Shown piece by piece: positions 27,153 through 38,289 of a stretch of 64,000 nt of DNA. The notes beneath the pieces are model-generated. The model worked only from the letters and a program-made list of their open reading frames with translations. It did no database searches and was not told the origin of the DNA. The stretch covers positions 1-64,000 of the forward strand of contig JBBRAB010000008.1 of the NCBI GenBank assembly GCA_038207155.1. The letters are read 5' to 3'. This stretch comes from FEN-1139 sp038207155. GTDB taxonomy: Bacteria > Myxococcota_A > Polyangia > Polyangiales > Polyangiaceae. Each line of letters begins with the position of its first letter. The stretch's first letter is position 1. The translations under genes and the position numbers were made by a program.

Positions 27153-28553
27153 ATGACTTCCTCAGAATCTCCGTCGGATCCGCGCCTCGGCACAGTCGTC
27201 GCGGACAAGTATCGCGTGGAGGCCGTGATCGGCCGTGGGGGCATGGGCGTGGTGTACCGCGCCACGCACCAGGCGATCGGCAAGCGCGTGGCGCTCAAGT
27301 TCCTCGAGCTCGGAACGCGCAGCGACGCCGAGTCCGTGTCGCGCTTCCAGCGGGAAGCGGAGGCCGCAAGTGCGGTTGAGAGCCCCCATGTGGCGCATAT
27401 CTTCGATGCCGGTTGGCACGAGGGAGCGCCCTTTCTCGTGCTCGAGCTGCTCACCGGCGAAACGCTTGGCGACTGTCTGCTGCGTGAGGGGCGCCTTGAG
27501 CCAGAGGTCGCGGTCCGCCTGGTGCGCCAGATACTACGAGCCCTCGTGCGCACGCACGAGGCAGGCATCGTCCATCGCGATTTGAAGCCGGACAATGTGT
27601 TTTTGTGTCACGACGACGGCGCCGAGCCCCACGTCAAGCTGCTCGATTTTGGGATTTCCAAGATCGTCGCTGGCACAAACGACGTCGAGACCTTGACGCG
27701 ACGCGGCGTGGTGATGGGGACGGCGTTCTACATGTCGCCGGAGCAGGCCCGAGGCGCCGAGGACATCGACGGTCGCACCGATCTGTACGCCGTCGGAGCG
27801 CTGCTGTTCGAGTGCCTGGCGGGTCGTCCGCCGCACACTGGACGCGTCTATGAGGCCGTGCTCGTCGACATCTGCATGCGGGACGCCGAGGACATTCGCG
27901 TCCACGCTCCGATGGTCCCCGAGGCCCTCGCGCTGACCCTGGCGCGTGCGCTCAAGCGTGAGCGCGGCGAGCGTTTCTCGAGCGCTCGTGAGTTCCTTGA
28001 ATCCCTCGAGCAAGGCCAGGGCGACAGCGCGCTCGTGAGCTCGAATCGCGCCCTGGGGCAGCCAATCGACACGGTTCACCGCGGCAACACCGCGCTCAGT
28101 TTCGCACCCACCGAGTCGGTCGGTGCGATCGCGCTGCCGCCACGGAGTGAGCCTGACGACACCGTACTCGAGGCCAATCCGGCGAGCGAGTCGCCTCGAC
28201 GCGGCTATGCGCTGTTCGTGAGTCTGCTGGTGGCGGTCCTAGCCACCTTCGTCGTCACCGCGGTCGCAATGTCGCGCCGTTCGAGCGCAGACAATCTCGC
28301 GTCAACCTCCGCGACGGTCGCGAGCAGCGCGTCCGCTCTCCCCGCAGCGCGCGCGTCAGCTGCTGCCAGTGCCGGCGAGCCTGAGGCCGCGTTGCGTGCG
28401 CCTCCCGCCGCTTCCACAGGCCACAGAACCAAGGCGATTCCAAGCTCAAGCAAGCCTCCAGCCCGCCCCCTGACCGCCGCCAGCGCGGCCGCGCCACGGC
28501 AACCGGCAACCGGCGTGGCCGGCGGACTGAAACTGAAAACCACGCTGCCGTAA
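27153..28553 (+). CDS. Membrane Ser/Thr protein kinase
   Basis: The 466-residue protein has a standard kinase domain at residues about 20-290: glycine loop GRGGMGVVYRA, VALKFLEL with the ATP-binding Lys, IVHRDLKPDNVFL catalytic loop, LLDFGISKI metal loop, GTAFYMSPEQARG and DGRTDLYAVGALLFE. It is RD-type and should be active. A single membrane helix (ALFVSLLVAVLATFVVTAVAM, about 353-373) is followed by an Ala/Ser/Pro-rich outer tail of about 90 residues without a recognisable sensor domain. This PknB-like layout is common in myxobacteria. The next gene, 48 bp downstream on the same strand, encodes a PEGA-domain barrel, which may be a partner or target. Confidence 0.93.
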   Translation: MTSSESPSDPRLGTVVADKYRVEAVIGRGGMGVVYRATHQAIGKRVALKFLELGTRSDAESVSRFQREAEAASAVESPHVAHIFDAGWHEGAPFLVLELLTGETLGDCLLREGRLEPEVAVRLVRQILRALVRTHEAGIVHRDLKPDNVFLCHDDGAEPHVKLLDFGISKIVAGTNDVETLTRRGVVMGTAFYMSPEQARGAEDIDGRTDLYAVGALLFECLAGRPPHTGRVYEAVLVDICMRDAEDIRVHAPMVPEALALTLARALKRERGERFSSAREFLESLEQGQGDSALVSSNRALGQPIDTVHRGNTALSFAPTESVGAIALPPRSEPDDTVLEANPASESPRRGYALFVSLLVAVLATFVVTAVAMSRRSSADNLASTSATVASSASALPAARASAAASAGEPEAALRAPPAASTGHRTKAIPSSSKPPARPLTAASAAAPRQPATGVAGGLKLKTTLP

Positions 28554-28601
28554 CAGTATCGCCACCAACTTCGGCCGCAACCGAGTAGCGTCACGGGGCC
28601 C

Positions 28602-30158
28602 ATGCGAGTTGCCCTTCGACGCCTCGGCCCCGCAAGCCCCATTGTGCTCAGTGTGCGCGCTGCGCTGCTCCTCACTCTCAGCTGCGTCGCATCGCTCTTC
28701 TCAGCGCCAGCGCCCGCGGACAATCGCGGCGCCGCGTCGACGGCAACCGCTGCGTCGACGGCAACCGCCGCGGCAACGCCAGCGAGCGCGAGCACGGTGG
28801 AGCCCGACGTCGCGACAGGCGATACTGACCAAGCGCCTTCAGCCAACGACACGGGCGACGCCCCGGCCCACACACGGCGTCATTTCGAGAGTGGCGTTCG
28901 ACTCTATCAGGACGGTAATTTCGGCGGCGCGCTGGCTGAGTTCGAGGCGTCCAATCGCTCTTCGGAGAGCGCGGCCGCGCTGCAAAACATTGCGCTCTGT
29001 CAGAAGGCGCTGTTTCGCTACCTGTCAGCCCGTGAGACCCTGCGCACATTGCGTGAGCGGCATGAGCGTGAGCTCAGCGCAGAGGAAAAACAGGGGGTCA
29101 ATGACGCCCTGACGGAACTCGGCGCGCTGATCGGGGCAGTGCGACTCAAGGTGGAACCAAGCCACGGTCACGTCTCGCTCGACGGGCGCGAGCTGAGCCA
29201 CGACGAACTACTCCGGGCGATACACGTCAACGTCGGTGAACACCGCCTCGTGGTCGAAGCCGAGGGCTACAGCCGCGTCGACCACACGGTGAACGTTGCG
29301 GGTGGCTCGGACATCACGGATATATCCTTCAAGCTAACGGCAACCCACGGTTGGATCGAGGTCGATGCGACGGATCCGGAAACCGCGCTCGCAGTCGACG
29401 GTCGCCCCGTCGCCCGTGGGCGTTGGCACGGCATGGTGACGCCGGGCCATCATGTGATTCAAACCTATCGCGAAGGGTTCGAGTCCGATGAGCTGGTGGT
29501 GGACGTCGTGGCAGGTCGTCACGTCACCTTGCGAGCGTCGATCGGCAACAAGCTCAGCGCCGCTCCAGGAACGCCCATCATCGTGCAGCAGCGCGGCTGG
29601 TATGGCTCACTCGGACTGTCTGCCTTGACGTTGCTGACTCATCCCGCGGGCGTCGAGGCTTCCGGCAAGACGTCCGGGGGCGGTGTCGAGTTTCGCGCGG
29701 GCTACCGCCTGCTCAATCCCCTCGCCGCTGAGCTGCTGTTTCTCTCGGCCCATCATCGAATCGACGGGACCTGCACCTCGGCGGCGCCTGATTCCTGCCC
29801 GAAAACGCCAGTTCCGGTCAGCTACGAGCTCGACACACGACGGCTTGGCGCAGCGCTGCGCTTCATGAGCACGGGTTCGCGCCTTCGGTTTTCTTCCTCG
29901 CTCAGCTTCGGTATCGCCAGCCACGATCTGAACGCGTTCAACCGACGCGCGCTCGGGCTCAATGCGTTTGCCGGAGTCGACCTCGGGGTCCAGGCCAACT
30001 TCGGTCATGTGCTGACCGAGCTGGTGCTGCAGGGTTATTTTGACGGCGCGGGGGACGTGAGTGTCGGACGCTACACGCCCTATGCCGACGGCGCCGGGAT
30101 CCAGATGGCTGGACTCAGCCTACGCCTCGGTTGGTCGGAATGGACGTCCAGTCAATGA
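28602..30158 (+). CDS. PEGA-domain outer-membrane beta-barrel protein
   Basis: The 518-residue protein begins with a long signal peptide (AALLLTLSCVASLFSAPAPA) and an Ala/Thr linker. Residues about 90-170 are a TPR-like helical unit (HFESGVRLYQDGNFGGALAEFEASNRS, ALQNIALCQKAL). Two PEGA-type beta domains follow (about 180-245 and 250-310), each carrying GEHRLVVEAEGYSR or GHHVIQTYREGFES; PEGA domains are thought to bind surface layers or peptidoglycan. From about 330 to the end are amphipathic strands of a barrel (WYGSLGLSALTLL, GVEFRAGYRLLNPLAAELLFL, LRFSSSLSFGIASHD, LSLRLGWSEW). Its last 44 bp overlap the M20 peptidase gene on the other strand. Confidence 0.85.
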   Translation: MRVALRRLGPASPIVLSVRAALLLTLSCVASLFSAPAPADNRGAASTATAASTATAAATPASASTVEPDVATGDTDQAPSANDTGDAPAHTRRHFESGVRLYQDGNFGGALAEFEASNRSSESAAALQNIALCQKALFRYLSARETLRTLRERHERELSAEEKQGVNDALTELGALIGAVRLKVEPSHGHVSLDGRELSHDELLRAIHVNVGEHRLVVEAEGYSRVDHTVNVAGGSDITDISFKLTATHGWIEVDATDPETALAVDGRPVARGRWHGMVTPGHHVIQTYREGFESDELVVDVVAGRHVTLRASIGNKLSAAPGTPIIVQQRGWYGSLGLSALTLLTHPAGVEASGKTSGGGVEFRAGYRLLNPLAAELLFLSAHHRIDGTCTSAAPDSCPKTPVPVSYELDTRRLGAALRFMSTGSRLRFSSSLSFGIASHDLNAFNRRALGLNAFAGVDLGVQANFGHVLTELVLQGYFDGAGDVSVGRYTPYADGAGIQMAGLSLRLGWSEWTSSQ

Positions 30159-31431
30159 GCGCGCCAAGCATCGCGTAGCCCGCGCGGAAATCCGAGAGCT
30201 GCCCCTTTTCATTGGGGGCGTGGTAGCTGCGGCTCTCGCCAAATCCGGTGATTTGCACGTCAAAACCGCGCTCTTGCAGGGCACGCACGAGCGGGAGCGA
30301 GCCCGTCATCGAAAACGGTCGCAGCGCGTCGGGACCACTGACGGCCACAATCGCGCTCTTGAGCTGAGCGAGTCCCGGGGAATCCAGGTGACAGGCAATC
30401 CCGGGGGTGCGGCGAGCTCCGGCGATGAAGCGAACGCTGCCGGCTTGGCCCGAAGCGGTTCGCGTGCGTGAAAAGCCTGCGAGTTGGGCTTCGCTCTGCA
30501 GACGGACGTCGAGAGCCGCGACAAAGCTCGCGGCCCCCGCGATCGCCTCGTCCAAATCGTAGAACGGAGTGAGCCGTAGATCTCCCTCGATCCGAGCCGT
30601 CCCGGGGATCTTGGTGATCTTCCGATTGTCGCACTCAAGCAGGGTCGGCTTGAGTGACGAGGGGGATTCGTAGCCCCAAACGGCCTCGCTCGGATGCGGG
30701 GGATAGGCGGTGCGAAACCAGTCTGCGAGCAGCTCGGAAACCTTGGCGGCGAGCTCTAGTGCGTTGACGCAGTTGTGAGGCATGCCGGAGTGACCGCCAA
30801 CACCAGTCACCTCGAGCGTCCAGGTGGCGATGCCTCCCGTGCCGAGCGTTGGCCCGACATCAGCACTGTCGACCCAGTACAGCGGGCCATCGCGCAGTGG
30901 CTCGAGCGCGCCTGCGTCCGCGACCGCCTCGAGACCGATCCCGGGGATGCTCGTTTCTTCCTCGTTCGAGATGAACACCACCGTCAGGCTGCGCTCGGGC
31001 GACTGCCCCCGCTCGGCCAGGGCCACCAGCAGCTCGGTCAGGAGCGCGACGTGCCCGAGGCAGTCCGTGACACCTCGACCACGCAGGGTCCCGTCCGGTT
31101 CCACGACGCAGGTGAACGGATCGGTGAGCCAACCTTCCGCCTGGCGATCAGCCGGGACCACGTCGAAATGAGCACCCACGAAGCCGAGCGAGCCTGAGCC
31201 CAAGCCCCGCACCGTGACGACCAGATTGGGACGCTCGGGGTCGTCAGCAATTCGCTGCAGACGCAGAAATCCGGAGGCTTCATGGGGCCGAAGGCGCGCC
31301 TCCACTACCTCCACCGCCAGGCGCTCGACGGGGATCAACCCGACATCGGGCGCGTTCTGCAGATTTGGGCCAAGGGCCACAAGCTCGCTCAAGGTTGCTA
31401 AAAATGCGTCGGTATTGAGCTCCCAGGTCAC
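30115..31431 (-). CDS. M20 family metallopeptidase (ArgE/DapE/CPG2-like)
   Basis: The 438-residue protein has the two-zinc peptidase pattern: GFVGAHFDVVPAD (His88, Asp90), RGVTDCLGH (bridging Asp123), and VVFISNEEET (general base Glu157, zinc ligand Glu158). A later His occurs at SYHAPNE. A dimerisation lid domain follows TLEVTGVGGHSGMPHN. Members remove N-acyl groups or cut small peptides in the cytoplasm; the substrate cannot be told here. The normal Asp between the Glu pair and the lid is present at WVDSADVG. It is convergent with the PEGA barrel gene and their coding regions overlap by 44 bp. Confidence 0.92.
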   Translation of the reverse strand: MTWELNTDAFLATLSELVALGPNLQNAPDVGLIPVERLAVEVVEARLRPHEASGFLRLQRIADDPERPNLVVTVRGLGSGSLGFVGAHFDVVPADRQAEGWLTDPFTCVVEPDGTLRGRGVTDCLGHVALLTELLVALAERGQSPERSLTVVFISNEEETSIPGIGLEAVADAGALEPLRDGPLYWVDSADVGPTLGTGGIATWTLEVTGVGGHSGMPHNCVNALELAAKVSELLADWFRTAYPPHPSEAVWGYESPSSLKPTLLECDNRKITKIPGTARIEGDLRLTPFYDLDEAIAGAASFVAALDVRLQSEAQLAGFSRTRTASGQAGSVRFIAGARRTPGIACHLDSPGLAQLKSAIVAVSGPDALRPFSMTGSLPLVRALQERGFDVQITGFGESRSYHAPNEKGQLSDFRAGYAMLGALIDWTSIPTNRGVG

Positions 31432-31537
31432 GGCGAAAGCCTAGCGCAGGCATCCCCTCAGTGACAGCGGCAAGCCGCTGATGGCGACCCACTTGCATCC
31501 CCTTCCCCTGCTCGAAGTCGCGCTGTAACGTTCGGGG

Positions 31538-32344
31538 GTGACCGCGGACCAGCAAACAGTCGAGCGACTCGCAGAGGTTGCCGAGTTGGGCGCCCACGAG
31601 CTGCTAGCCCGACTGAGGGATTTGTCGGTTACTGAGGGTGCGTTCTGCGCCTTCGATGGAGACGGGACCCTTTGGTCGGGTGACGTCTCCGACGATGTTT
31701 TCGAGGCCGCTTGCCAGCGCAATTGGCTGCTACCCGAAGCCCATACCGCGCTAGTTCAGATGGCCGAGAGCTTCGGTCTTGCCACCGATGGCAGCGCGAG
31801 TAAGCTCGCTTTTCGGCTCTTTTCGGCCCACCGCGCGGCAATCATCCCCGAGCTCCCCAGCTACGAAATGATGACCTGGTGCTACGCGGGACGTAGCCCC
31901 GACGAGCTGCGTCAGCTCGCCGCCGAGGTGCTCGCGCCAGAGCACTTTGCCGCGCGACGCCATCCCAGCTTTGGCCCGATCCTCGATGAGCTACGACGAA
32001 GCGAGCTTGCTCTCTGGCTGGTCACCGCCTCTCCGGGACCCATCGTGGAGGTCGCTGCCGCCCAGTGGGGCTTTGCTCCGACCCAAATCGTGTCTTCTCA
32101 AGCGGCCGTGGTGGCCGGCAAGCTCAGCGCGGAGCTGGCTCGTCCCTGCCCATACCGCGAGGCCAAGCCGCGTCTCCTGCGGGAACAGGCCGGCACCGGC
32201 CCGTGCCTGGCGTGCTTCGGAGACAGCGCGTTTGATTTCGAGCTTCTCAGGGAAGCTCAACTGCCGGTCGCCGTGTCGCCCAAGCCAGAGCTCATCCGAC
32301 TCCTGCCCAAACTCCCGAACGCTGTCGTGCTCAAGACCCGCTGA
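31538..32344 (+). CDS. HAD-superfamily phosphatase (SerB/HAD-IB-like)
   Basis: A GTG at 31538 opens a 268-residue protein. HAD motif I is FDGDGTLW (nucleophile Asp40, acid Asp42), motif II LWLVTAS, motif III the Lys/Arg region near YREAKPRLL, and motif IV CFGDSAFDFELL. A helical cap lies between motifs I and II (about 55-130), as in phosphoserine phosphatase relatives, and GxS-type residues follow. It is a cytoplasmic phosphatase acting on a small phosphoester, possibly phosphoserine, although the cap region is longer than in SerB. It converges on glnN, with a cruciform-like terminator between. Confidence 0.87.
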   Translation: MTADQQTVERLAEVAELGAHELLARLRDLSVTEGAFCAFDGDGTLWSGDVSDDVFEAACQRNWLLPEAHTALVQMAESFGLATDGSASKLAFRLFSAHRAAIIPELPSYEMMTWCYAGRSPDELRQLAAEVLAPEHFAARRHPSFGPILDELRRSELALWLVTASPGPIVEVAAAQWGFAPTQIVSSQAAVVAGKLSAELARPCPYREAKPRLLREQAGTGPCLACFGDSAFDFELLREAQLPVAVSPKPELIRLLPKLPNAVVLKTR

Positions 32345-32355
32345 CAAAAAGCCGC

Positions 32356-32386
32356 GGGGCCCAACAGCGAAAAGCTGCAGGGCCCC
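32356..32386. terminator. Bidirectional terminator between HAD phosphatase and glnN
   Basis: GGGGCCC (32356-32362) and GGGCCCC (32380-32386) form the base, and CAGC/GCTG (32365-32368, 32374-32377) forms an upper stem around GAAAA. AAAAA precedes it on the plus strand (so TTTTT follows on the minus strand), which fits ending glnN transcription best. Confidence 0.8.
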
Positions 32387-32404
32387 TGGGCTTGTAGCTC
32401 TAAC

Positions 32405-34573
<2,169 letters not shown>

Positions 34574-34958
34574 GGACAACGATACTCCTTGACTACGGAT
34601 CGGATCACCCGACGATTCCCGCCGAGTCGCCCTGAGCGGGCGCCAGACGGGGTCGCGCGGGAACTTGTCTCCGGTGGATGGTGGTTTCCTAGGAGGATCT
34701 TTGTTTCCGGAGTGTTTCGCATCAGTTTCTCCTGAGGGGGTGTGTCCCGAGCAGGGAGCAAAATCGGTTATTTCGCGGAAAACCTGAGCAATTGGCCGTT
34801 GGTTCAATGCGTCGACGGGACCTCTTCGTCCGTTCACTGCCCATGGGCCGGCAGCGTTTTTTGGCTCCATCGAGGCCGTAACACCCCAGGACTAACCTCC
34901 ACGCGCGCCGTGGCCGTATCAGGTCGGGCGGGCTGCGACCACGGTGCCCGCCGTCACC
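34574..34958. other. glnN upstream region (divergent spacer)
   Basis: There is no accepted gene. The spacer must hold the glnN promoter (minus) and the hybrid histidine kinase promoter (plus). A minus-strand ATG at 34722 has a well-placed AGGAG and opens a frame (MRNTPETKILLGNHH...) that runs 225 bp into glnN in another phase. It could be a translated leader or simply chance. An AT-richer stretch with TTATTTCGCGGAAAACC lies around 34766-34785. I saw no clear sigma-54 -24/-12 element. Confidence 0.5.
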
Positions 34959-36881
34959 ATGAGTCGTCCACCGAGCCAACCCGACCTCCCCGAGTCTAGC
35001 GAGCCTTGGCGTGAGCAGCATTTTCCGGCGCTGGAAGCCCTGGCTTGGCTGAGCGGGACCCTCACGGTCGTGTACTCCGCGTACATGGTCTTTAACCTGA
35101 CGCAACTGACTCGTCCGGGAGTGGAAAGGGTCATCTGGCTCGATATGTTCGCCTTGGTGGTGATCGCCCCCGTCTCGCTATTGGCTTGGACAAGGCGACT
35201 CCCCGCCAACCTGGCGAACGCGACAGGCGCGGCGCTCGCGCTCATTACGCTACTGAACACCACGGGTAGCGCCTGGATTCACCGCTCCGCCTCGGACCTT
35301 GGCTTTAACCCCGTGGTGCTGATCGCGGCGGGCGCAGTGATCATGTCATCGCGCTGGTTCATTGCGACGCTGATCCTGGGAGCTATGATCGAACTCCCGA
35401 TCGCGCACGGCATTCTCAGCACCGGCGCCTTCATGGACTCGCAGGTTTCCATGGTCGGTGGCATGTTGGTCGGCGCTACCATTTTTGTGAGTCGACGCCG
35501 GGGGTACGCGAGACTGCAGGCCCTGCGCCGACTCGATCGCGAACGCACCAACTCGCTACGGGACGCGCTCGCGGCACGGGAGCATCAACTGAGCGAGCTC
35601 AAAAAGAGCGAGCAGAAGCGGCAGCAGCTCGAAGAGCAGCTGCACCAGTCCCAGAAACTGGAGGCGGTCGGAGTCCTCGCAGGCGGCGTCGCCCATGACA
35701 TGAACAACGTACTCGGCTCGATAACGAGCGTCGCATCGCTGTCACTCGATCGCATCGATCCGAGCGATCCCCTGCATCAGGACGTGACAGATATCATGAC
35801 TGCGGCCAGGCGCGGCAGCGCGCTGACGCGAAATCTCCTCGGGTTTGCGCGCAAAGGGCTCCGCAAACGTGAGCGTTTTCCGATCGCCGAAACCGTTGAG
35901 TCCGTCGTGAGGCTGCTCAAACGTTCGATTCCGAAGCAGATCCACATACAGCTCGCGCTTGACGAAGGCACTGATGACCTGCTGGGCGACTCGGGTCAGA
36001 TCGCCCATGTGCTCATCAATCTGTGCATCAACTCGGTCGATGCCATGGAAAACCGGGGAAAGCTGACGATTGCTGCAAAAAACCGCGTACTCGACGCAAC
36101 CGAGGCGCACCGTTTCGAGATCGACCCGGGACGCTACGTGGAGCTTTCGGTCACCGACACGGGCCACGGCATCCCACCCCAGCTGATCGATCGCGTATTT
36201 GAACCATTTTTCTCCACCAAGACCACCAATGAACGCTCGGGGCTTGGTCTGAGTATGGTGTACGGCACCATTCGCAGTCATGGCGGTGCGATCCGTCTCG
36301 AGAGCGTCGTGCAAAAGGGGACCTGCATCACCATGCTCCTGCCCGCGCAGCTTGCCGCCCCGGAGTCGGCCCGCCCAAAGACGTTGCGTCCACCCGCCCC
36401 CGCATCCATGGCGCGCAAGATCCTGCTGGTGGACGACGAGCCGCTCCTGCGCTCTGCGGGACGTCGTATCGTAGCAACCCTCGGCTATGAGGCGCTGCTC
36501 GCCTGCAACGGTGCCGAAGCGATCGCCCTGTATCGCGAACAGGCCGAGTCCATCGCACTCGTCGTGCTGGACGTGTCGATGCCGGTCATGGGCGGCCGCG
36601 AGTGCTTTCACCGTCTGCGCGAACTGTCCTCGGACGTACGCGTCGTGATCGCCTCGGGCTACGCGCGCGACGGCGATGTCGAAGAATTGTTGGGCGCAGG
36701 GGCAGTGGGTTTCCTGAGCAAGCCCTACGACCGGTCAGAATTCTCGCGGGCCATCCATGGTGCACTCACTGGCGTTGACCTCGGCTCCGGAACCATGACG
36801 CTCGACGCAACCGTCGCTTCCTCGCTCAACTTCGACATTCCAAGCTTGGGGCAAGCGCCCTCGAGTGAGCGCAGCGCTTGA
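34959..36881 (+). CDS. Hybrid histidine kinase with receiver domain
   Basis: From the ATG at 34959 (GTG at 34944 is possible) the product has 640 residues. Residues about 20-190 contain five or six hydrophobic helices (LSGTLTVVYSAYMVF, MFALVVIAPVSLLAW, VVLIAAGAVIMSS), so it is an integral membrane sensor. A coiled coil (about 195-235) leads to the phospho-acceptor helix VLAGGVAHDMNNVLGSI (His near 247). The ATPase domain shows NLCINSVDAM, DTGHGIPPQLIDRVFEPFFSTK and GLGLSMVYGTIRSHGG. A fused receiver (about 488-605) has ILLVDDEP, phospho-acceptor LVVLDVSMP and FLSKPYD. No separate DNA-binding output is encoded nearby. Its end overlaps the UbiB-like gene by 17 bp. Confidence 0.92.
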   Translation: MSRPPSQPDLPESSEPWREQHFPALEALAWLSGTLTVVYSAYMVFNLTQLTRPGVERVIWLDMFALVVIAPVSLLAWTRRLPANLANATGAALALITLLNTTGSAWIHRSASDLGFNPVVLIAAGAVIMSSRWFIATLILGAMIELPIAHGILSTGAFMDSQVSMVGGMLVGATIFVSRRRGYARLQALRRLDRERTNSLRDALAAREHQLSELKKSEQKRQQLEEQLHQSQKLEAVGVLAGGVAHDMNNVLGSITSVASLSLDRIDPSDPLHQDVTDIMTAARRGSALTRNLLGFARKGLRKRERFPIAETVESVVRLLKRSIPKQIHIQLALDEGTDDLLGDSGQIAHVLINLCINSVDAMENRGKLTIAAKNRVLDATEAHRFEIDPGRYVELSVTDTGHGIPPQLIDRVFEPFFSTKTTNERSGLGLSMVYGTIRSHGGAIRLESVVQKGTCITMLLPAQLAAPESARPKTLRPPAPASMARKILLVDDEPLLRSAGRRIVATLGYEALLACNGAEAIALYREQAESIALVVLDVSMPVMGGRECFHRLRELSSDVRVVIASGYARDGDVEELLGAGAVGFLSKPYDRSEFSRAIHGALTGVDLGSGTMTLDATVASSLNFDIPSLGQAPSSERSA

Positions 36882-38202
36882 CCTAACCTCACGGCGGCCC
36901 GATGCTGCTGAAAGCGCAGCAATGACCTCCGACCGCCTTCCTTCCCAGCGACTCGAACGACTCGGTGCTCTCGCACGGCTGGGCGCCAAGACGGGAGTGT
37001 CGCTCCTCACGAAACGAGACCCGCACCAGTTGGCGGTGCACACCGTGGAGGTGCTCGGCCAATTGCGGGGCCTAGCCACGAAGGTCGGTCAAACCCTGAG
37101 CTCGGTGGACGGCTTGCTACCCGAGTCGCTGGGGGACGTCTACAAGTTGGAGCTTGCGCGCCTCCGTAACCAGACGGCGACCACGCCTGCAGCGACCGTC
37201 AAGGCGCTGCTCGAGAGCGAGCTCGGCGCGTCACCAAGCGAGCTTTTCCGGAGCTTTGACCCGGAACCCTTCGCCAGCGCCTCGATCGGTCAGGTGCACC
37301 GGGCCACCACCCACGACGGTCGCGTCGTTGCGGTCAAGGTTCAACACCCCGGGGTCGCCGCAGCGGTCGAACACGATCTCTCGAGCATGCACTTGCTAGA
37401 GCGTTTGGTATCCACGCTTGTGCCCAAAGCCTTCGATCCGGAGCGCGTATTTTTGGAGGTGGCGGCGCGGTTCCGGGAAGAGCTCGACTACAGACATGAA
37501 GCCCTGCATCAGCGACGCTTTGCCCGTATCCATGCCCAGGATCCCAGCGTCATCGTACCGACCGTGCTCGATGAGCTGAGCACGGGTCGTATCTTGACCA
37601 CTGAATACGTCGATGGCTCAGCGCTTCCCGAGCGCGCTGAGCTGGGCACAAACCAGCAGATTGAACTCTCATCGATCCTCTGGCGCTTCGTGTTTCGCAG
37701 CATTCTGGTGGGCGCCGCGTTTAACGCCGACCCGCATCCAGGCAATTTTCTCGCGCTCCCGGAGGGGCGCATTGCGTTCCTCGACTTTGGTTGCATCCAG
37801 CGCTTGGAACCAGGTCGGCTCGAGCTGGCCCGTCACATTCACGAGGCCGCCATCGAGCGCGATGATGCCGGGTTCAGCGAGCGCCTGCGCGAGATGCTCG
37901 GCCTCAAGGGGGGGCCCTACGAGGACTTCATCCTCGACTACACGCGATTTGCGTACCGTCCGCTGTTTGAGTCCCCGTTTGCCATCACCCAGAACTATGC
38001 GCGCGAGCTAGTGAGCCGCGCCAGCCAAGGTAAGACCAAGCTGCTGCGACGTGACAGCGGGATCGTCGCCTTCCCGCCCGGGCTGGCGCTGATGAATCGC
38101 CTGCAATTTGGCTTTTATTCCCTGCTGGCGCGCTGGGGCGCGACCGTCGACTATGCCGGCATTCAGCAGCGACTGTTGACCGAACCCCTGTTCATCGACT
38201 GA
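36865..38202 (+). CDS. UbiB/ABC1/ADCK-family atypical kinase
   Basis: The GTG at 36865 overlaps the kinase gene upstream; an ATG at 36922 is the alternative start. The 445-residue protein shows the family hallmarks: the KxGQ motif in LATKVGQTLSSVDG, the Ala-rich loop ASASIGQVHRA replacing the glycine loop, VAVKVQHPGV, FREELDYRHEALHQRRFA, NADPHPGNFL as catalytic loop and FLDFGCIQRL as metal loop. ABC1/UbiB proteins act as ATPases or atypical kinases supporting isoprenoid-quinone or lipid metabolism at membranes. No membrane helix is evident at the C-terminus. Coupling to a membrane histidine kinase is unusual; whether they work together is unknown. Confidence 0.9.
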   Translation: MSAALDLTSRRPDAAESAAMTSDRLPSQRLERLGALARLGAKTGVSLLTKRDPHQLAVHTVEVLGQLRGLATKVGQTLSSVDGLLPESLGDVYKLELARLRNQTATTPAATVKALLESELGASPSELFRSFDPEPFASASIGQVHRATTHDGRVVAVKVQHPGVAAAVEHDLSSMHLLERLVSTLVPKAFDPERVFLEVAARFREELDYRHEALHQRRFARIHAQDPSVIVPTVLDELSTGRILTTEYVDGSALPERAELGTNQQIELSSILWRFVFRSILVGAAFNADPHPGNFLALPEGRIAFLDFGCIQRLEPGRLELARHIHEAAIERDDAGFSERLREMLGLKGGPYEDFILDYTRFAYRPLFESPFAITQNYARELVSRASQGKTKLLRRDSGIVAFPPGLALMNRLQFGFYSLLARWGATVDYAGIQQRLLTEPLFID

Positions 38203-38248
38203 CCCAACGCCGACCGCCACAGCAACGTCGACCACGCCGTCACAACAC

Positions 38249-38278
38249 CTCCCCCGGTAGCTACGCGCTCCGGGGGAG
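38249..38278. terminator. Bidirectional terminator between UbiB-like and GH9 genes
   Basis: Perfect 9-bp arms CTCCCCCGG (38249-38257) and CCGGGGGAG (38270-38278) enclose a 12-base loop in the 87-bp convergent gap. It could serve both genes. Confidence 0.75.
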
Positions 38279-38289
38279 TCCTTCAAGAG

